The notes under the pieces: generated by a model | What the model was told of the DNA's origin: nothing | Seen by the model: only the letters and a program-made list of their open reading frames with translations | Database searches by the model: none | Shown: positions 33,049-42,450 of the stretch, in pieces | Layout: each line of letters begins with the position of its first letter | Position numbering within the stretch: position 1 is the stretch's first letter | Assembly (NCBI RefSeq): GCF_003951285.1 | Contig: NZ_RXFQ01000011.1 | Location: 62,001 to 126,000, forward strand | From: Variovorax beijingensis | Lineage (GTDB): Bacteria > Pseudomonadota > Gammaproteobacteria > Burkholderiales > Burkholderiaceae_C | Length of the DNA stretch: 64,000 nucleotides | Reading direction: 5' to 3' | Translations under genes and position numbers: made by a program

Positions 33049-33068
33049 GCGGCCCGCCGAAGGCCGCC
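33048..33068 (-). terminator. Terminator-like hairpin after slmA
   Basis: GGCGGCC (33048-33054) pairs with GGCCGCC (33062-33068) around a seven-base loop, eight bases beyond the slmA stop on the minus strand. No U-tract follows, so it may only stall or protect transcript ends. It overlaps the catalase upstream region. Confidence 0.35.
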
Positions 33069-33075
33069 CGAGGCT

Positions 33076-33729
33076 CTAGACGATCAGCGCGATCGTGGCT
33101 TCGAGGTGCTCCGACGGCGCCCGACGGAAGCCCGAGCGCGTGAAGCGCTGCAGCTGGCCGACCACGAAGGCCGTGAGCGCCGCGGCGCGCACCTGCGCAT
33201 CCACGCTCGGCGTGGCCGAGCCGTCCGCGGCGGCCGCCCCGCGCAGTACCTGGCGCAGGGTGGCCTCGATCTTGTCGAAGAACTGGTTCATGCGCTGCTG
33301 GAGCCGCTCGTTCTCGAACACCAGCGCATCGCCGACCATGACGCGCGTCATGCCGGGGTTGCGCTCGGCAAACTGCACGAGCAGCGTGAGGATTCTTGCG
33401 GCCTGCTGGGCCCCGGTCGCGCCTTCGCGCTCGAGGATCTGGTTCACCAGCGTGAAGACGCTCTGCTCGATGAAGTCGATCAGGCCCTCGAACATCTGGG
33501 CCTTGCTCGCGAAGTGGCGGTACAGCGCGGCCTCGCTGACGTCGAGCCGCGCAGCCAGTGCCGCGGTCGTCACCCGCTCGGCGCCGGGCTGCTCGAGCAT
33601 GGCGGCCAGCGCCTGCAGGATCTGCACGCGCCGCTCCCCGGGCTTGGGGCGTTTTCGGACCGGCGCGACGGGTGTCAGCGTCTCGGTCTGGGTTTCTATG
33701 CCGGGATAGCTTGTCTCTTCGTTCTGCAT
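33076..33729 (-). CDS. slmA: Nucleoid occlusion factor SlmA (TetR family)
   Basis: A 217-aa TetR-family protein when begun at the ATG at 33729. After a variable amino tail, KPGERRVQILQALAAMLEQP and LDVSEAALYRHFASKAQMFE match the SlmA helix-turn-helix closely, and the following IDFIEQSVFTLVNQILE is also characteristic. SlmA binds sites around the chromosome and blocks FtsZ assembly over the nucleoid. A GTG at 33768 would add 13 residues but begins within a palindrome. The gene lies between catalase and galE and is divergent from galE. Confidence 0.85.
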   Translation of the reverse strand: MQNEETSYPGIETQTETLTPVAPVRKRPKPGERRVQILQALAAMLEQPGAERVTTAALAARLDVSEAALYRHFASKAQMFEGLIDFIEQSVFTLVNQILEREGATGAQQAARILTLLVQFAERNPGMTRVMVGDALVFENERLQQRMNQFFDKIEATLRQVLRGAAAADGSATPSVDAQVRAAALTAFVVGQLQRFTRSGFRRAPSEHLEATIALIV

Positions 33730-33749
33730 GGAAGCGCGTGCAAAGATGT

Positions 33750-33761
33750 AATCAATTGATT
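33750..33761. promoter_or_regulatory. 12-bp perfect palindrome between slmA and galE
   Basis: AATCAATTGATT is fully self-complementary and lies 20 bases upstream of the chosen slmA start. It does not resemble the known enterobacterial SlmA site (GTGAGTACTCAC). It may be an operator for either divergent gene or simply part of an AT-rich promoter. Confidence 0.35.
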
Positions 33762-33849
33762 CTCGCACAGGGCCGCGCAGTGAGCGCGCGCAAACCGGCC
33801 CCGGGAAAGCTCGTACAGAATCGGCTCATTCAACCAAGCAAGAGTTCTC

Positions 33850-34887
33850 ATGGCCCCAAAAAGCGTTCTGGTGACGGGTGGCGCAGGTTTCATCGGCAGC
33901 CACACCTGCGTCGCGCTGGCCACCGCCGGATACACACCGGTGATTCTCGACAATCTGGGCAACAGCGACATCCGGGTATTGGAGCGGTTGCGGCAGATCA
34001 CCGGCAGCGCCCCGCGGCTGATCCAGGGCGACGTGCGCGACCGGGCCCTGCTCGACCGCGTGCTGGGCGAAGAAAGCTTTTCGGCCGTGATCCACTTCGC
34101 GGGCCTCAAGGCCGTCGGCGACTCGGTGGCCGACCCGCTCACCTACTACGACAACAACGTGCACGGCAGCCTCGTGCTCGCCTCGGCCATGCAGCAGGCG
34201 GGCGTGCGGACGCTGATCTTCTCGTCGTCCGCCACGGTGTACGGCGAACCCGACCACTCGCCCATTCCGGAGGACGCGCCCTGCAGGCCGGCCAATCCCT
34301 ACGGGCGCTCCAAGCGCATGGTGGAAGAGGCTTTGGCCGACCTGCACCGCGCGCAGCCCGGCTGGCGCATTGCGCTCTTGCGGTATTTCAACCCGGTCGG
34401 CGCCCACGAAAGCGGGCTCATCGGCGAACACCCGCAGGGCAAGCCGAACAACCTGATGCCCTTCGTGTGCCAGGTGGCCGTGGGACAGCGCGACAAGCTG
34501 CTGATCCACGGCAACGACTATCCCACGCCCGACGGCACCGGCGTGCGCGACTACGTGCATGTGATGGACCTCGCCGAAGGGCACGTGGCGGCCCTGCGCC
34601 ATGCGCAAGGCCATGCCGGGCTGGTCACGCTGAACCTCGGCACCGGCCGCGGCGCCTCCGTGCTGGAGGTGGTGCATGCCTTCGAGCGCGCGAGCGGTGG
34701 TCCGCTGCCTTATGAGATCGGTCCGCGCCGGCCCGGCGACGTGCCCGCGTACTGGGGCGACCCGTCGCTTGCGGAGGCCACGCTGGGCTGGCGCGCGCAC
34801 CGCGGGCTCGACCAGATGTGCGCCGACAGCTGGCGCTGGCAGCAAGGCAATCCCAACGGATACGACACCCTCGCCGCGGATCGCTAG
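33850..34887 (+). CDS. galE: UDP-glucose 4-epimerase
   Basis: A 345-aa extended SDR. The NAD motif TGGAGFIGSHT, the SSSATVYGEP region and catalytic YGRSK (Tyr-x3-Lys) match GalE, as does GTGVRDYVHVMDLAEGH. It interconverts UDP-glucose and UDP-galactose, giving precursors for surface glycans. It opens the glycan locus on the plus strand and is divergent from slmA. Full family length, with no deletion. Confidence 0.95.
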   Translation: MAPKSVLVTGGAGFIGSHTCVALATAGYTPVILDNLGNSDIRVLERLRQITGSAPRLIQGDVRDRALLDRVLGEESFSAVIHFAGLKAVGDSVADPLTYYDNNVHGSLVLASAMQQAGVRTLIFSSSATVYGEPDHSPIPEDAPCRPANPYGRSKRMVEEALADLHRAQPGWRIALLRYFNPVGAHESGLIGEHPQGKPNNLMPFVCQVAVGQRDKLLIHGNDYPTPDGTGVRDYVHVMDLAEGHVAALRHAQGHAGLVTLNLGTGRGASVLEVVHAFERASGGPLPYEIGPRRPGDVPAYWGDPSLAEATLGWRAHRGLDQMCADSWRWQQGNPNGYDTLAADR

Positions 34888-34910
34888 CGGCCTTGGCCGC
34901 AGACGGCCCG

Positions 34911-34930
34911 GCTCGGCTCGGCTCGGCTCG
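34911..34930. repeat. Tandem pentamer repeat (GCTCG) x4
   Basis: Four exact copies of GCTCG directly follow the galE gene, about 23 bases past its stop. Such short tandem tracts can vary in number by slippage. It is not inside a gene; the rest of the 234-bp gap to the next gene shows nothing I can name. Confidence 0.7.
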
Positions 34931-35121
34931 GGGCATCAGCTTGCCGCATCGAAATCAGACAAGTGCTGGTATCCAGTCGGCACGTTGTCCTTCAGGTCGC
35001 GGCAATCGGTTGAGTACGCTGGTAACGAGCACATACATCCGTACTGAATAAGCCAAAGCTCAAACAGGCTGTTACCCGCCTGCGGTCCTTCCATGGCTGC
35101 TTCTCTCGATATTCTGAATCG

Positions 35122-36984
35122 GTGGGACCTCTGCACGCCAGAGAGCCCTTGGTACTGCCGACCCTTGAAGACTTGGAGAATGATTTGTCTATCGATCAAG
35201 CGCGATATGCCCATTGGGCAGCAGCGTGCAGGTTTTCATCTTTCACGGATGCCGCGTACAGGGCATGGACCGAAGCGGAAGCTTCGTGCGCCAAAGCAGA
35301 AGATCCGGCGCTGCGCCTGGAACTGGCGCATCTCCCCTACCGGCATGGCATCACCTTCGCCATCGCCGACAGCGGCAACGATGCAGAGTTGCACGCCACG
35401 CTGGCCTCGCTTTCGGCGCAGTTGTGCCAGCGCTTCGATGCGGTGGTGGCCTGCGCCCCTTCGCGCGCGGAAGCGGTCACCCACGCGCTCCTGTTCGTTC
35501 GCGATTCGATCAACGTCCGCCTCGTGACCGCGAGCGCGCCGGCAAGCCTGCTCGAGTTGCACCAGCTTGCGCTCGAGCACACGGCCGAGACCTGGTTCGG
35601 GGTGATCCTCGCGGGCGACCGGCTCGCGCCGCAGGCCGTCTCATCGATTCAGTTCACGCTCGCGAAGTGGCCGGATGCGGCCGTCATCTATGCGGACGAG
35701 GACTGGATCGCCGAGGGCCAGGCGCGATGCAAGCCGCGCTTCAAGTCGGCATGGGATCCTGAAGCGCAGCTCGGCTTCGACCTGCTGGACGGCCTGTGCG
35801 TGATGAAGCACGCCAACGTCCTCGCGGCCGGGGGCTTTCGCGCCGAATTCGAACCGGCCGCCAGCTACGACCTGCGCTGCAGGGTGGCCATGCCGCTGCC
35901 CTGCAGCCAGGTGCGCCATATTCCCTCGGTGCTGTACCACCGGCAGGTCCCGCCGATCATGGATGCGGGCGACACGCGGCAGGCCGTGGAGGCCTATGCG
36001 GCCGCGGCCCGGAGGGTGGCGGCTGAAGCGGCGTTCCGGCAGACGGGCATGGCGGCCGAGGTGCTGCCCTCGCCGATCGCGGAGTTCGTGAACCATGTCC
36101 GCCGCCCACTGCCCAACCCCGCGCCACGGGTGAGCGTGCTCGTGCCGACGCGCGACCGCGCCAATCTGGTGAGGACCTGCCTGGACGGCCTGCTGCGCAA
36201 GACCGACTATCCGGATTTCGAAGTCCTCATCCTCGACAACGACAGCGTCGAGCCCGCGACGCTGTCCCTCTTCACGGAGCTGGCCGCGGACCCTCGCGTG
36301 CGCGTGCTCCGCGTGCCCGGCCCTTTCAATTTCTCGACCATCAACAACGTCGGCGTGCAGGCCTCGACCGGCGAGGTGCTGCTCTTCCTGAACAACGACA
36401 TCGAGATCCTCGATGGCGGCTGGCTCAGGGAGATGGTCGGCGAAGCCATGCGGCCGGACATCGGCTGCGTGGGCGCCAAGCTCCTGTACGGCGACGGCAC
36501 GGTCCAGCACGCCGGCGTCATGCTGCAGAGCGGCCCGCTCGCGATGCATGTCTGCCGCACCGACGGCGCCACCGACACCGGCCTGGACGGGCGGCTCGCC
36601 GGCACGCGCGACTACCTGGCGGTCACGGGAGCCTGCCTCGCGGTTCGGCGCTCGGTGTTCGAGCAGGTGGGCGGCTTCGACGGCGAGCACCTGCCGGTGG
36701 CCTACAACGACATCGACCTGTGCCTGAAGGTGAACGATGCGGGCTACCGCAACATCTGCACGCCGTTCGCCTCCCTGCTGCACCTCGAAAGCGCCTCGCG
36801 CGGGCATGACCATGTTTCCGAAGAGAAGCAACAGCGGGCGCAGCGCGAGCAGGCGCACGCCAGCACCAAGTGGATCGATCGCTTCGAACACGACCCCTAT
36901 CACAACCCGAATGTCCAGCTGGACTGGCTCACCGGCGCGCACCTGGCCCACAACGCCGGCCAGCGCTGGCAGCTCGCGCGCTGA
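35122..36984 (+). CDS. Glycosyltransferase with two GT2-like domains
   Basis: A 620-aa cytoplasmic enzyme. The first GT2-like domain (about 75-290) is weakly conserved, with VIYADEDWIAEG at 188-199. The second (337-570) is a good GT2: VSVLVPTRDR, LFLNNDIEIL, GAKLLYGDGTVQHAG and YNDIDLCLKV. The same layout appears in the 602-aa protein at 48582-50390 and in the 1349-aa protein. The GTG start at 35122 gives the longest consistent protein, but an out-of-frame ATG at 35093 leaves the exact start uncertain. It precedes the 1476-aa protein by 64 bases on the same strand, so they probably act on one polymer. Confidence 0.85.
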   Translation: MGPLHAREPLVLPTLEDLENDLSIDQARYAHWAAACRFSSFTDAAYRAWTEAEASCAKAEDPALRLELAHLPYRHGITFAIADSGNDAELHATLASLSAQLCQRFDAVVACAPSRAEAVTHALLFVRDSINVRLVTASAPASLLELHQLALEHTAETWFGVILAGDRLAPQAVSSIQFTLAKWPDAAVIYADEDWIAEGQARCKPRFKSAWDPEAQLGFDLLDGLCVMKHANVLAAGGFRAEFEPAASYDLRCRVAMPLPCSQVRHIPSVLYHRQVPPIMDAGDTRQAVEAYAAAARRVAAEAAFRQTGMAAEVLPSPIAEFVNHVRRPLPNPAPRVSVLVPTRDRANLVRTCLDGLLRKTDYPDFEVLILDNDSVEPATLSLFTELAADPRVRVLRVPGPFNFSTINNVGVQASTGEVLLFLNNDIEILDGGWLREMVGEAMRPDIGCVGAKLLYGDGTVQHAGVMLQSGPLAMHVCRTDGATDTGLDGRLAGTRDYLAVTGACLAVRRSVFEQVGGFDGEHLPVAYNDIDLCLKVNDAGYRNICTPFASLLHLESASRGHDHVSEEKQQRAQREQAHASTKWIDRFEHDPYHNPNVQLDWLTGAHLAHNAGQRWQLAR

Positions 36985-37048
36985 GGCGTGCGCGGCGGTT
37001 TCATCGACTTTCTAGCGGAGGCCCGGACTCGTCCGGGCAGGAATACAA

Positions 37049-40000
37049 ATGAAAGAACCCACCCTCATTCTTCCGACGGTCGACAGGTCGCTCGACGTGC
37101 TGACGCACCCGGTGCTGGACCCTCTCTTCTGGACGCCGCACCTGCTGGGCAAGGCCAGCGCCTGGTGGACCCATACGCCGTTCGCGTTCTGGATCGTGGC
37201 CGCCTGCAAGCCGGGCCTGCTGGTGGAACTGGGCACGCACAACGGCGTGTCGTACGCGGCGTTCTGCGAGGCCGTTGCGCGGCTCAAGTCGGCCACGCGC
37301 TGCTACGCCGTGGACACCTGGGCCGGAGACGAGCATGCCGGGCATTTCGACGCGCAGGTCTACCACGAGCTTCGCGACTTCCACGACAAGCACTTCAGCG
37401 CCTTCTCCGAACTCCTCAAGTCCACCTTCGACGACGCCCTGCCGTACTTTGCCGACGGCTCCATCGACCTGCTGCACATCGACGGCTTCCATACCTACGA
37501 GGCGGTCAAGCACGACTTCGAGACCTGGCTTCCCAAGCTGTCGGACAAGGCCGTGGTGCTGTTCCACGACACCAATGTGCGCAGCGGCAATTTCGGCGTC
37601 TTCCGCTTCTTCGCCGAGCAGGCACTGCACTATCCCTCGTTCGAGTTCCTGCACGGCCACGGGCTCGGCGTGCTGGCCGTGGGCGACCGCGCGCCTGCCG
37701 CCGCCATGGCGCTGTGCAACCTCGAACCCGAGCGCGCCGATGCCGCCAGGGCGCGCTTCGCGCACCTGGGAACGCGCTGGTTCGTGACCACGCGCGAGCA
37801 GCTCGGCTCGGCCGAACTGCATCAGCGCATCCACGAGGCCAATGCCCTGCGCGCGCCGGTGGAAGCCGAGCTGGCGCAGGTGGCGGCCGCCCGCGCGGCC
37901 GAGGCCGAGGCGCGCGCCAGCGCCGAAGGCCAGGTGAACGCGCTGTCCCACGAGGTGGCCCAGAAGGCCGCCCAGCTGGAAGACCTGAACAGGCAGGCCA
38001 GCGATGCACACGCAAAGGCCGCCCAGGCCGAAGCCGCCGCCCGCGCAACCGGCTTCGCCCACGAGCAGGCGAACCGGCGCGTGGCGGAGCTCAGGAATGT
38101 CGTGGCGCAGTTGGCCACCGACCTGAACAAGACCCGCGACGAGCTGAACGAGACCAGCGAAGCCAGGAGCCTGCAGCAGCGCACCGCGCTGGCCTGGAAA
38201 AGTCTTGCCGACCGGAAGGAAGACCGGGTCGAATCGCTGATGGAGCGCTTCACGCGCCTGCGGGTCGATCCGTCCCTAGGCGTGAAGGCCAGGCTGCGCA
38301 GGCGCCTGCGGCTGCTTGCCCGGCGCCTTGCCGGCAAGCCGGTGGACCTGGGGGCGGTGGAGATCGTCCGGTTCTCGCCCTACTTCGACCGCGAGTGGTA
38401 CCTGAAGACCTACCCCGACGTCGCATCGGCCGGCACAGACCCCGCGGAGCACTACGTCGCCCACGGCGCGGCCGAAGGACGCCAGCCCGGCCCGTGGTTC
38501 TCCGGCACCGAATACACGGCGCGCCACGGGGACGCCGCGGGCTTCAATCCGCTGATTCACTACACGCTGGTGGGTGCGCGAGAGGGCCGGCGCGCCGGCC
38601 TGCTCGGCAGCGACGACACCGAGCCGCCCCCCATTCCTGCGTTGCCCAGCCGGGTGTTCTCGATCTTCTACGTTTCCGGCGAGGCGCATACGCCCGGCCA
38701 TCTGTACCGGGTCGCCCGCTACATCGAGGCGGCGCGGATGAACGGCGTGCCGGCGGAATGGGTCCGGCAGGAAGATCTCGAGGCACGGCTCGAGCTGACG
38801 TCACGGCACGACGTGATGATTCTCTGGCGCACCCAGTGGAGCCCCGTGCTCGAAAAAGCCATCGGGCTGATGCATGCGCAGGGCAAGAAGGTGGTGTTCG
38901 ACATCGATGACCTGATGATCGAACCCGACCTGGCCGACACCAAGGTGATCGACGGCATCCGCTCCAATGCCCATCCGGAAGCCGCGGTGCGCGAGCTCTT
39001 CGCCAGCGTGCGCCGCGCCATGCTCGCGGCCGACGTGTGCATTGCCAGCACCCAGGAGCTGGCCTATCACATGCGCTGGGCGGGCAAGTCCACCCATGTG
39101 CTGTTCAACGGCTTCGACGACCAGACCTTCGAGCTCTCCAGGCGCAGCGCACGGCAGTGGCGCAGCGCGCGGACCGACAGCCTGGTGCGCATCGGCTATG
39201 CCGGCGGATCGCGGACGCACCAGCGCGACCTGGGCCTGGCCATCGAGGCGATTGCGCGCGTGCTGCGCGAGAACGAGCTGTGCCGGCTGGTGCTCTTCCG
39301 GACCGAATCGGGCATGCGCCTGGTCGATGTGGAGGAATACCCGGTGATGGCCGGCTTGGAGCACCGCATCGAATGGCGGCCCTTCCAGACCCTGGAGACA
39401 CTGCCGCGCGAAATCGCGCGCTTCGACATCAACATCGCACCGCTGGAATTCGGCAACCCGTTCTGCGAGGCCAAGAGCGAATTGAAGTTCTTCGAGGCCG
39501 CGCTGGTCGACGTTCCGACCATCGCGTCGCCGACCGGGCCGTTCACGCGGGCCATCGAGCACGGCGTGTCGGGCTTCCTGGCCGCGAGCGCCGACGACTG
39601 GTACCACCATCTGTCGACCCTGGCGTCGGACCCGGCACTGAGGGCCAGCGTCGGCTCGGCCGCATTCCTGCGCGCGATGGCCTCGTACGGGCCGCTGCAG
39701 CGGGCCACGCAATTCGGCCGCGTGCTCGACCAACTGCAAGGCGACGCCCTGGCCGCACGGGCCTTTGCGCTCGATGCGCGGGTTCGTTCAGCGCCGATCC
39801 GCCGGCCCCAGCTGATGCCGCTGGAAGTGCTGTTCGAGCACCGGGCCGACGAGAGCGAGCTTGCGGACGTCACTGTCGTCATCCCGCTCTACAACTACGA
39901 GCAGTTCATCGTGGAAGCGCTGGAATCCGTGCGCGCCCAGACGCTGGCGGTGCTGGACCTGGTGGTGGTGGACGACTGCTCGACCGACGGCTCGCTAAAC

Positions 40001-41479
40001 ACCGTTCTGGCATGGGCCCGGCAGCACGCCAGCCGCTTCAACCGCGTGGTGGTCGCGCGGCACGCGTCGAACAGCGGCCTGGGCCTCACGCGCAATGCGG
40101 GCTTCCACCTGGCGGACAGCCCCTACGTGCTGCCCCTGGATGCGGACAACCGGCTGCGCCCGAAGTGCTGCGAAGAACTGCGCCGCGCCATCCGTGCCGA
40201 GCGCGTGGCCTTCGCCTACCCGAGCATCCAGCACTTCGGCGCCTCCAGCGCGATGATCAGCGACTCCCGCTACGAGCCGCAGCGCTTCGTGGCCGGCAAC
40301 TACGTCGATGCGATGGCGCTCGTCTCGAAGGAGGCGTGGGCGATCGTCGGCGGCTACAACCACGTTCGCCACGGCTGGGAGGACTACGACTTCTGGTGCC
40401 GGCTCGCGGAGCAGGGCCAGCGCGGCTTCTGGGAAGCGCAAACGCTCGCGGACTACCGCGTGCATGCGGGCTCGATGATCAAGGCCGAGACGACGCTCCC
40501 GCAGAATTACCAGCGGCTGATCGAGAACTTCAAGGCCCAGCATCCCTGGGTCTCGCTGATCGACGAGCGGCTCGCGCGCAAACCGCCGGCCCTGCAAGTG
40601 GCGCTGAGCGACGGCGGCGCGAAGTCGCGGCTCCAGGTGCTGCTGCCGATTCTTCGCTGTCCCAAGACCGGGCTCAAGCTGACGGCCGATGCCGAACGCG
40701 GCGCACTGGTGACGGTGGACGGCTGGCGAAGCTGGCCCGTCGTCCAGGGCCGGCCGGTTCTTTGCCAGGACATCGGCGAGCCCGAGGTCAAGCCCGCCGA
40801 GCACGTCAGCAACCCGCTACCGCCCGAGGCCCTGAAGCTCGCGAAGAGCACCAAGGGGTGGGTGCTGAATCTCAGCGGCGGAGGCTCGCAGGAAAAGATC
40901 GAGAACGTGGTGGAGGTCGAATACGGCCTGTTCAGGCACACCGACGTGGTCGCCGACGCCCACGTGCTGCCATTCGACGACGAGGTCTTCGACGCCGCGA
41001 TCGTCATGAACGCCTTCGAGCACTACCGCGACCCGCAGAAGGTGGCGGCGGAGCTCCTGCGGGTGCTCAAACCCGGGGGCCGCATCCTGGTTCGCACCGC
41101 CTTCATGCAGCCGCTGCACGAGCGGCCGTGGCACTTCTTCAACTGCACCCGCTACGGGCTGGAGCAGTGGTTCCGCGAGTTCGAGGCCGAGCGCGTGCGG
41201 GTGTCGGAGAACTTCGCCCCCAGCCATGCCGTCAGCTGGCTCGCGTCGGAGTGCGAGCAGGCGCTGCGCACCAACGTGTCCGACGAAGCCGCGGAGCGCT
41301 TCCGGGAGTCCTCCACGGGCGAACTCGTGGACCTGTGGCGCGATCCGTCGCTGCGCGACACGCCGCTGTGGACCGATTTCGAGAAGCTGCCCCAGTCGGT
41401 GCAGGAGGTTGGCGCCGCGGGCTTCGAGTTCCTCGGCCGGAAACCCGCGGTGGCCAGGGTGGGCGCGAACCGCTGCTGA
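37049..41479 (+). CDS. 1476-aa multidomain glycan enzyme: methyltransferase, coiled coil, GT, GT2, methyltransferase
   Basis: Domains in order: a class I methyltransferase at about 55-205 (LLVELGTHNGVSY, LLHIDGFHTYEAV); an Ala/Glu/Arg-rich coiled coil at 255-405; a module with YLKTYPDVASAGTDPAEHYV at 451-470; a GT-B-like glycosyltransferase at about 540-900; a GT2 domain at 942-1170 (VTVVIPLYNY, DDCSTDGS, LDADNRLRP); then a Trm112-like strand region at about 1199-1240 and a Methyltransf_11-type domain at about 1270-1400 (AFEHYRDPQKVAAELLRVLK). There are no membrane segments. It could extend and cap a polysaccharide, with the coiled coil setting chain length, as WbdD does in E. coli O9a. The two methyltransferases at opposite ends are unusual. 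Confidence 0.85.
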   Translation: MKEPTLILPTVDRSLDVLTHPVLDPLFWTPHLLGKASAWWTHTPFAFWIVAACKPGLLVELGTHNGVSYAAFCEAVARLKSATRCYAVDTWAGDEHAGHFDAQVYHELRDFHDKHFSAFSELLKSTFDDALPYFADGSIDLLHIDGFHTYEAVKHDFETWLPKLSDKAVVLFHDTNVRSGNFGVFRFFAEQALHYPSFEFLHGHGLGVLAVGDRAPAAAMALCNLEPERADAARARFAHLGTRWFVTTREQLGSAELHQRIHEANALRAPVEAELAQVAAARAAEAEARASAEGQVNALSHEVAQKAAQLEDLNRQASDAHAKAAQAEAAARATGFAHEQANRRVAELRNVVAQLATDLNKTRDELNETSEARSLQQRTALAWKSLADRKEDRVESLMERFTRLRVDPSLGVKARLRRRLRLLARRLAGKPVDLGAVEIVRFSPYFDREWYLKTYPDVASAGTDPAEHYVAHGAAEGRQPGPWFSGTEYTARHGDAAGFNPLIHYTLVGAREGRRAGLLGSDDTEPPPIPALPSRVFSIFYVSGEAHTPGHLYRVARYIEAARMNGVPAEWVRQEDLEARLELTSRHDVMILWRTQWSPVLEKAIGLMHAQGKKVVFDIDDLMIEPDLADTKVIDGIRSNAHPEAAVRELFASVRRAMLAADVCIASTQELAYHMRWAGKSTHVLFNGFDDQTFELSRRSARQWRSARTDSLVRIGYAGGSRTHQRDLGLAIEAIARVLRENELCRLVLFRTESGMRLVDVEEYPVMAGLEHRIEWRPFQTLETLPREIARFDINIAPLEFGNPFCEAKSELKFFEAALVDVPTIASPTGPFTRAIEHGVSGFLAASADDWYHHLSTLASDPALRASVGSAAFLRAMASYGPLQRATQFGRVLDQLQGDALAARAFALDARVRSAPIRRPQLMPLEVLFEHRADESELADVTVVIPLYNYEQFIVEALESVRAQTLAVLDLVVVDDCSTDGSLNTVLAWARQHASRFNRVVVARHASNSGLGLTRNAGFHLADSPYVLPLDADNRLRPKCCEELRRAIRAERVAFAYPSIQHFGASSAMISDSRYEPQRFVAGNYVDAMALVSKEAWAIVGGYNHVRHGWEDYDFWCRLAEQGQRGFWEAQTLADYRVHAGSMIKAETTLPQNYQRLIENFKAQHPWVSLIDERLARKPPALQVALSDGGAKSRLQVLLPILRCPKTGLKLTADAERGALVTVDGWRSWPVVQGRPVLCQDIGEPEVKPAEHVSNPLPPEALKLAKSTKGWVLNLSGGGSQEKIENVVEVEYGLFRHTDVVADAHVLPFDDEVFDAAIVMNAFEHYRDPQKVAAELLRVLKPGGRILVRTAFMQPLHERPWHFFNCTRYGLEQWFREFEAERVRVSENFAPSHAVSWLASECEQALRTNVSDEAAERFRESSTGELVDLWRDPSLRDTPLWTDFEKLPQSVQEVGAAGFEFLGRKPAVARVGANRC

Positions 41480-41497
41480 GGCTGCTGCGGCCTCAGC
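41475..41497. terminator. Hairpin spanning both convergent stop codons
   Basis: GCTGAGGC (41475-41482) pairs with GCCTCAGC (41490-41497) around a seven-base loop. The TGA stops of the 1476-aa gene (41477-41479) and of argB on the other strand (41493-41495) both lie within the stems. There is no U-tract. It could end both transcripts by structure, with factor help. Confidence 0.45.
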
Positions 41498-42386
41498 GCG
41501 CGCGGATCATCGTGCCGTAGGCCTGGTCGGTCAGGATCTCGAGCAGCATCGCGTGCGGCACGCGGCCGTCGATGATGTGCACCGCGTTCACGCCGCTCTT
41601 GGCGGCATCGAGCGCACCCTCGATCTTGGGCAGCATGCCGCCCGAGATGGTGCCGTCGGCAAACAGGTCGTCGATCTCGCGCGCGCTCAGGTTGGTAAGC
41701 AGTTTGCCGTCCTTGTCGAGCACGCCGGGCGTGTTGGTCAGCAGCATGAGCTTCTCGGCCTTGAGCACGGTGGCGAGCTTGCCGGCGACCACATCGGCGT
41801 TGATGTTGTAGCTCTCGTTCTCCTCGCCGAAGCCGATCGGGCTCACCACGGGAATGAACGCGTCGTCCTGCAGCGCCTTGACCACGCTGGGGTCGATGGA
41901 GACGATGTCGCCGACCTGGCCCACGTCGTGGTGCAGGTTGGGATCGGCGCGGTCCGCCATCTTGAGCTTCTGCGCGCGGATCATGCCGCCGTCGCGCCCG
42001 GTCAGGCCCACGGCCTTGCCGCCGGCCTGGTTGATCAGGCCCACGATGTCCTGCTGCACCTCGCCGGCCAGCACCCACTCGACCACTTCCATGGTCTCGG
42101 CGTCGGTCACGCGCATGCCCTGGATGAAGCTGCCCTTCTTGCCCAGGCGGTTGAGCGCCGCCTCGATCTGCGGGCCGCCGCCATGCACCACCACCGGGTT
42201 CATGCCGACCAGCTTCAGCAGCACCACGTCTTCCGCGAAATCGGCCTGCAGGGCCGGATCGGTCATGGCATTGCCGCCGTACTTGATGACGATGGTCTTG
42301 CCGTGGAACTTGCGGATGTACGGCAGCGCCTGGGCCAGGATCTCGGCCTTGTCGCGCGGGGGAATGTTGAGGACGGGGTCGGTCAT
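41493..42386 (-). CDS. argB: Acetylglutamate kinase
   Basis: A 297-aa amino-acid kinase-family enzyme. KYGGNAM near residue 30 and VVHGGGPQIEAAL are the ATP and substrate motifs, and the carboxy end DGRVPHAMLLEIL is typical of arginine-sensitive ArgB. It phosphorylates N-acetyl-L-glutamate, the second step of arginine synthesis, in the cytoplasm. It is a housekeeping gene lying inside the glycan locus, with a 64-bp gap to the transferase gene upstream on the same strand. Confidence 0.97.
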   Translation of the reverse strand: MTDPVLNIPPRDKAEILAQALPYIRKFHGKTIVIKYGGNAMTDPALQADFAEDVVLLKLVGMNPVVVHGGGPQIEAALNRLGKKGSFIQGMRVTDAETMEVVEWVLAGEVQQDIVGLINQAGGKAVGLTGRDGGMIRAQKLKMADRADPNLHHDVGQVGDIVSIDPSVVKALQDDAFIPVVSPIGFGEENESYNINADVVAGKLATVLKAEKLMLLTNTPGVLDKDGKLLTNLSAREIDDLFADGTISGGMLPKIEGALDAAKSGVNAVHIIDGRVPHAMLLEILTDQAYGTMIRAR

Positions 42387-42450
42387 GGGCGGGCAGGCTC
42401 CAAAACGGTGGGGACGATGGAAAGAAGGAATTCTTGCAGCACGGAAGCCG

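Noticed and set aside
35093..35527. A short plus-strand frame starting ATG before the double-GT2 gene, suggesting a frameshift
   Set aside because: It loses family character at once and ends early; the 35122 frame is continuous, though the true start remains uncertain.
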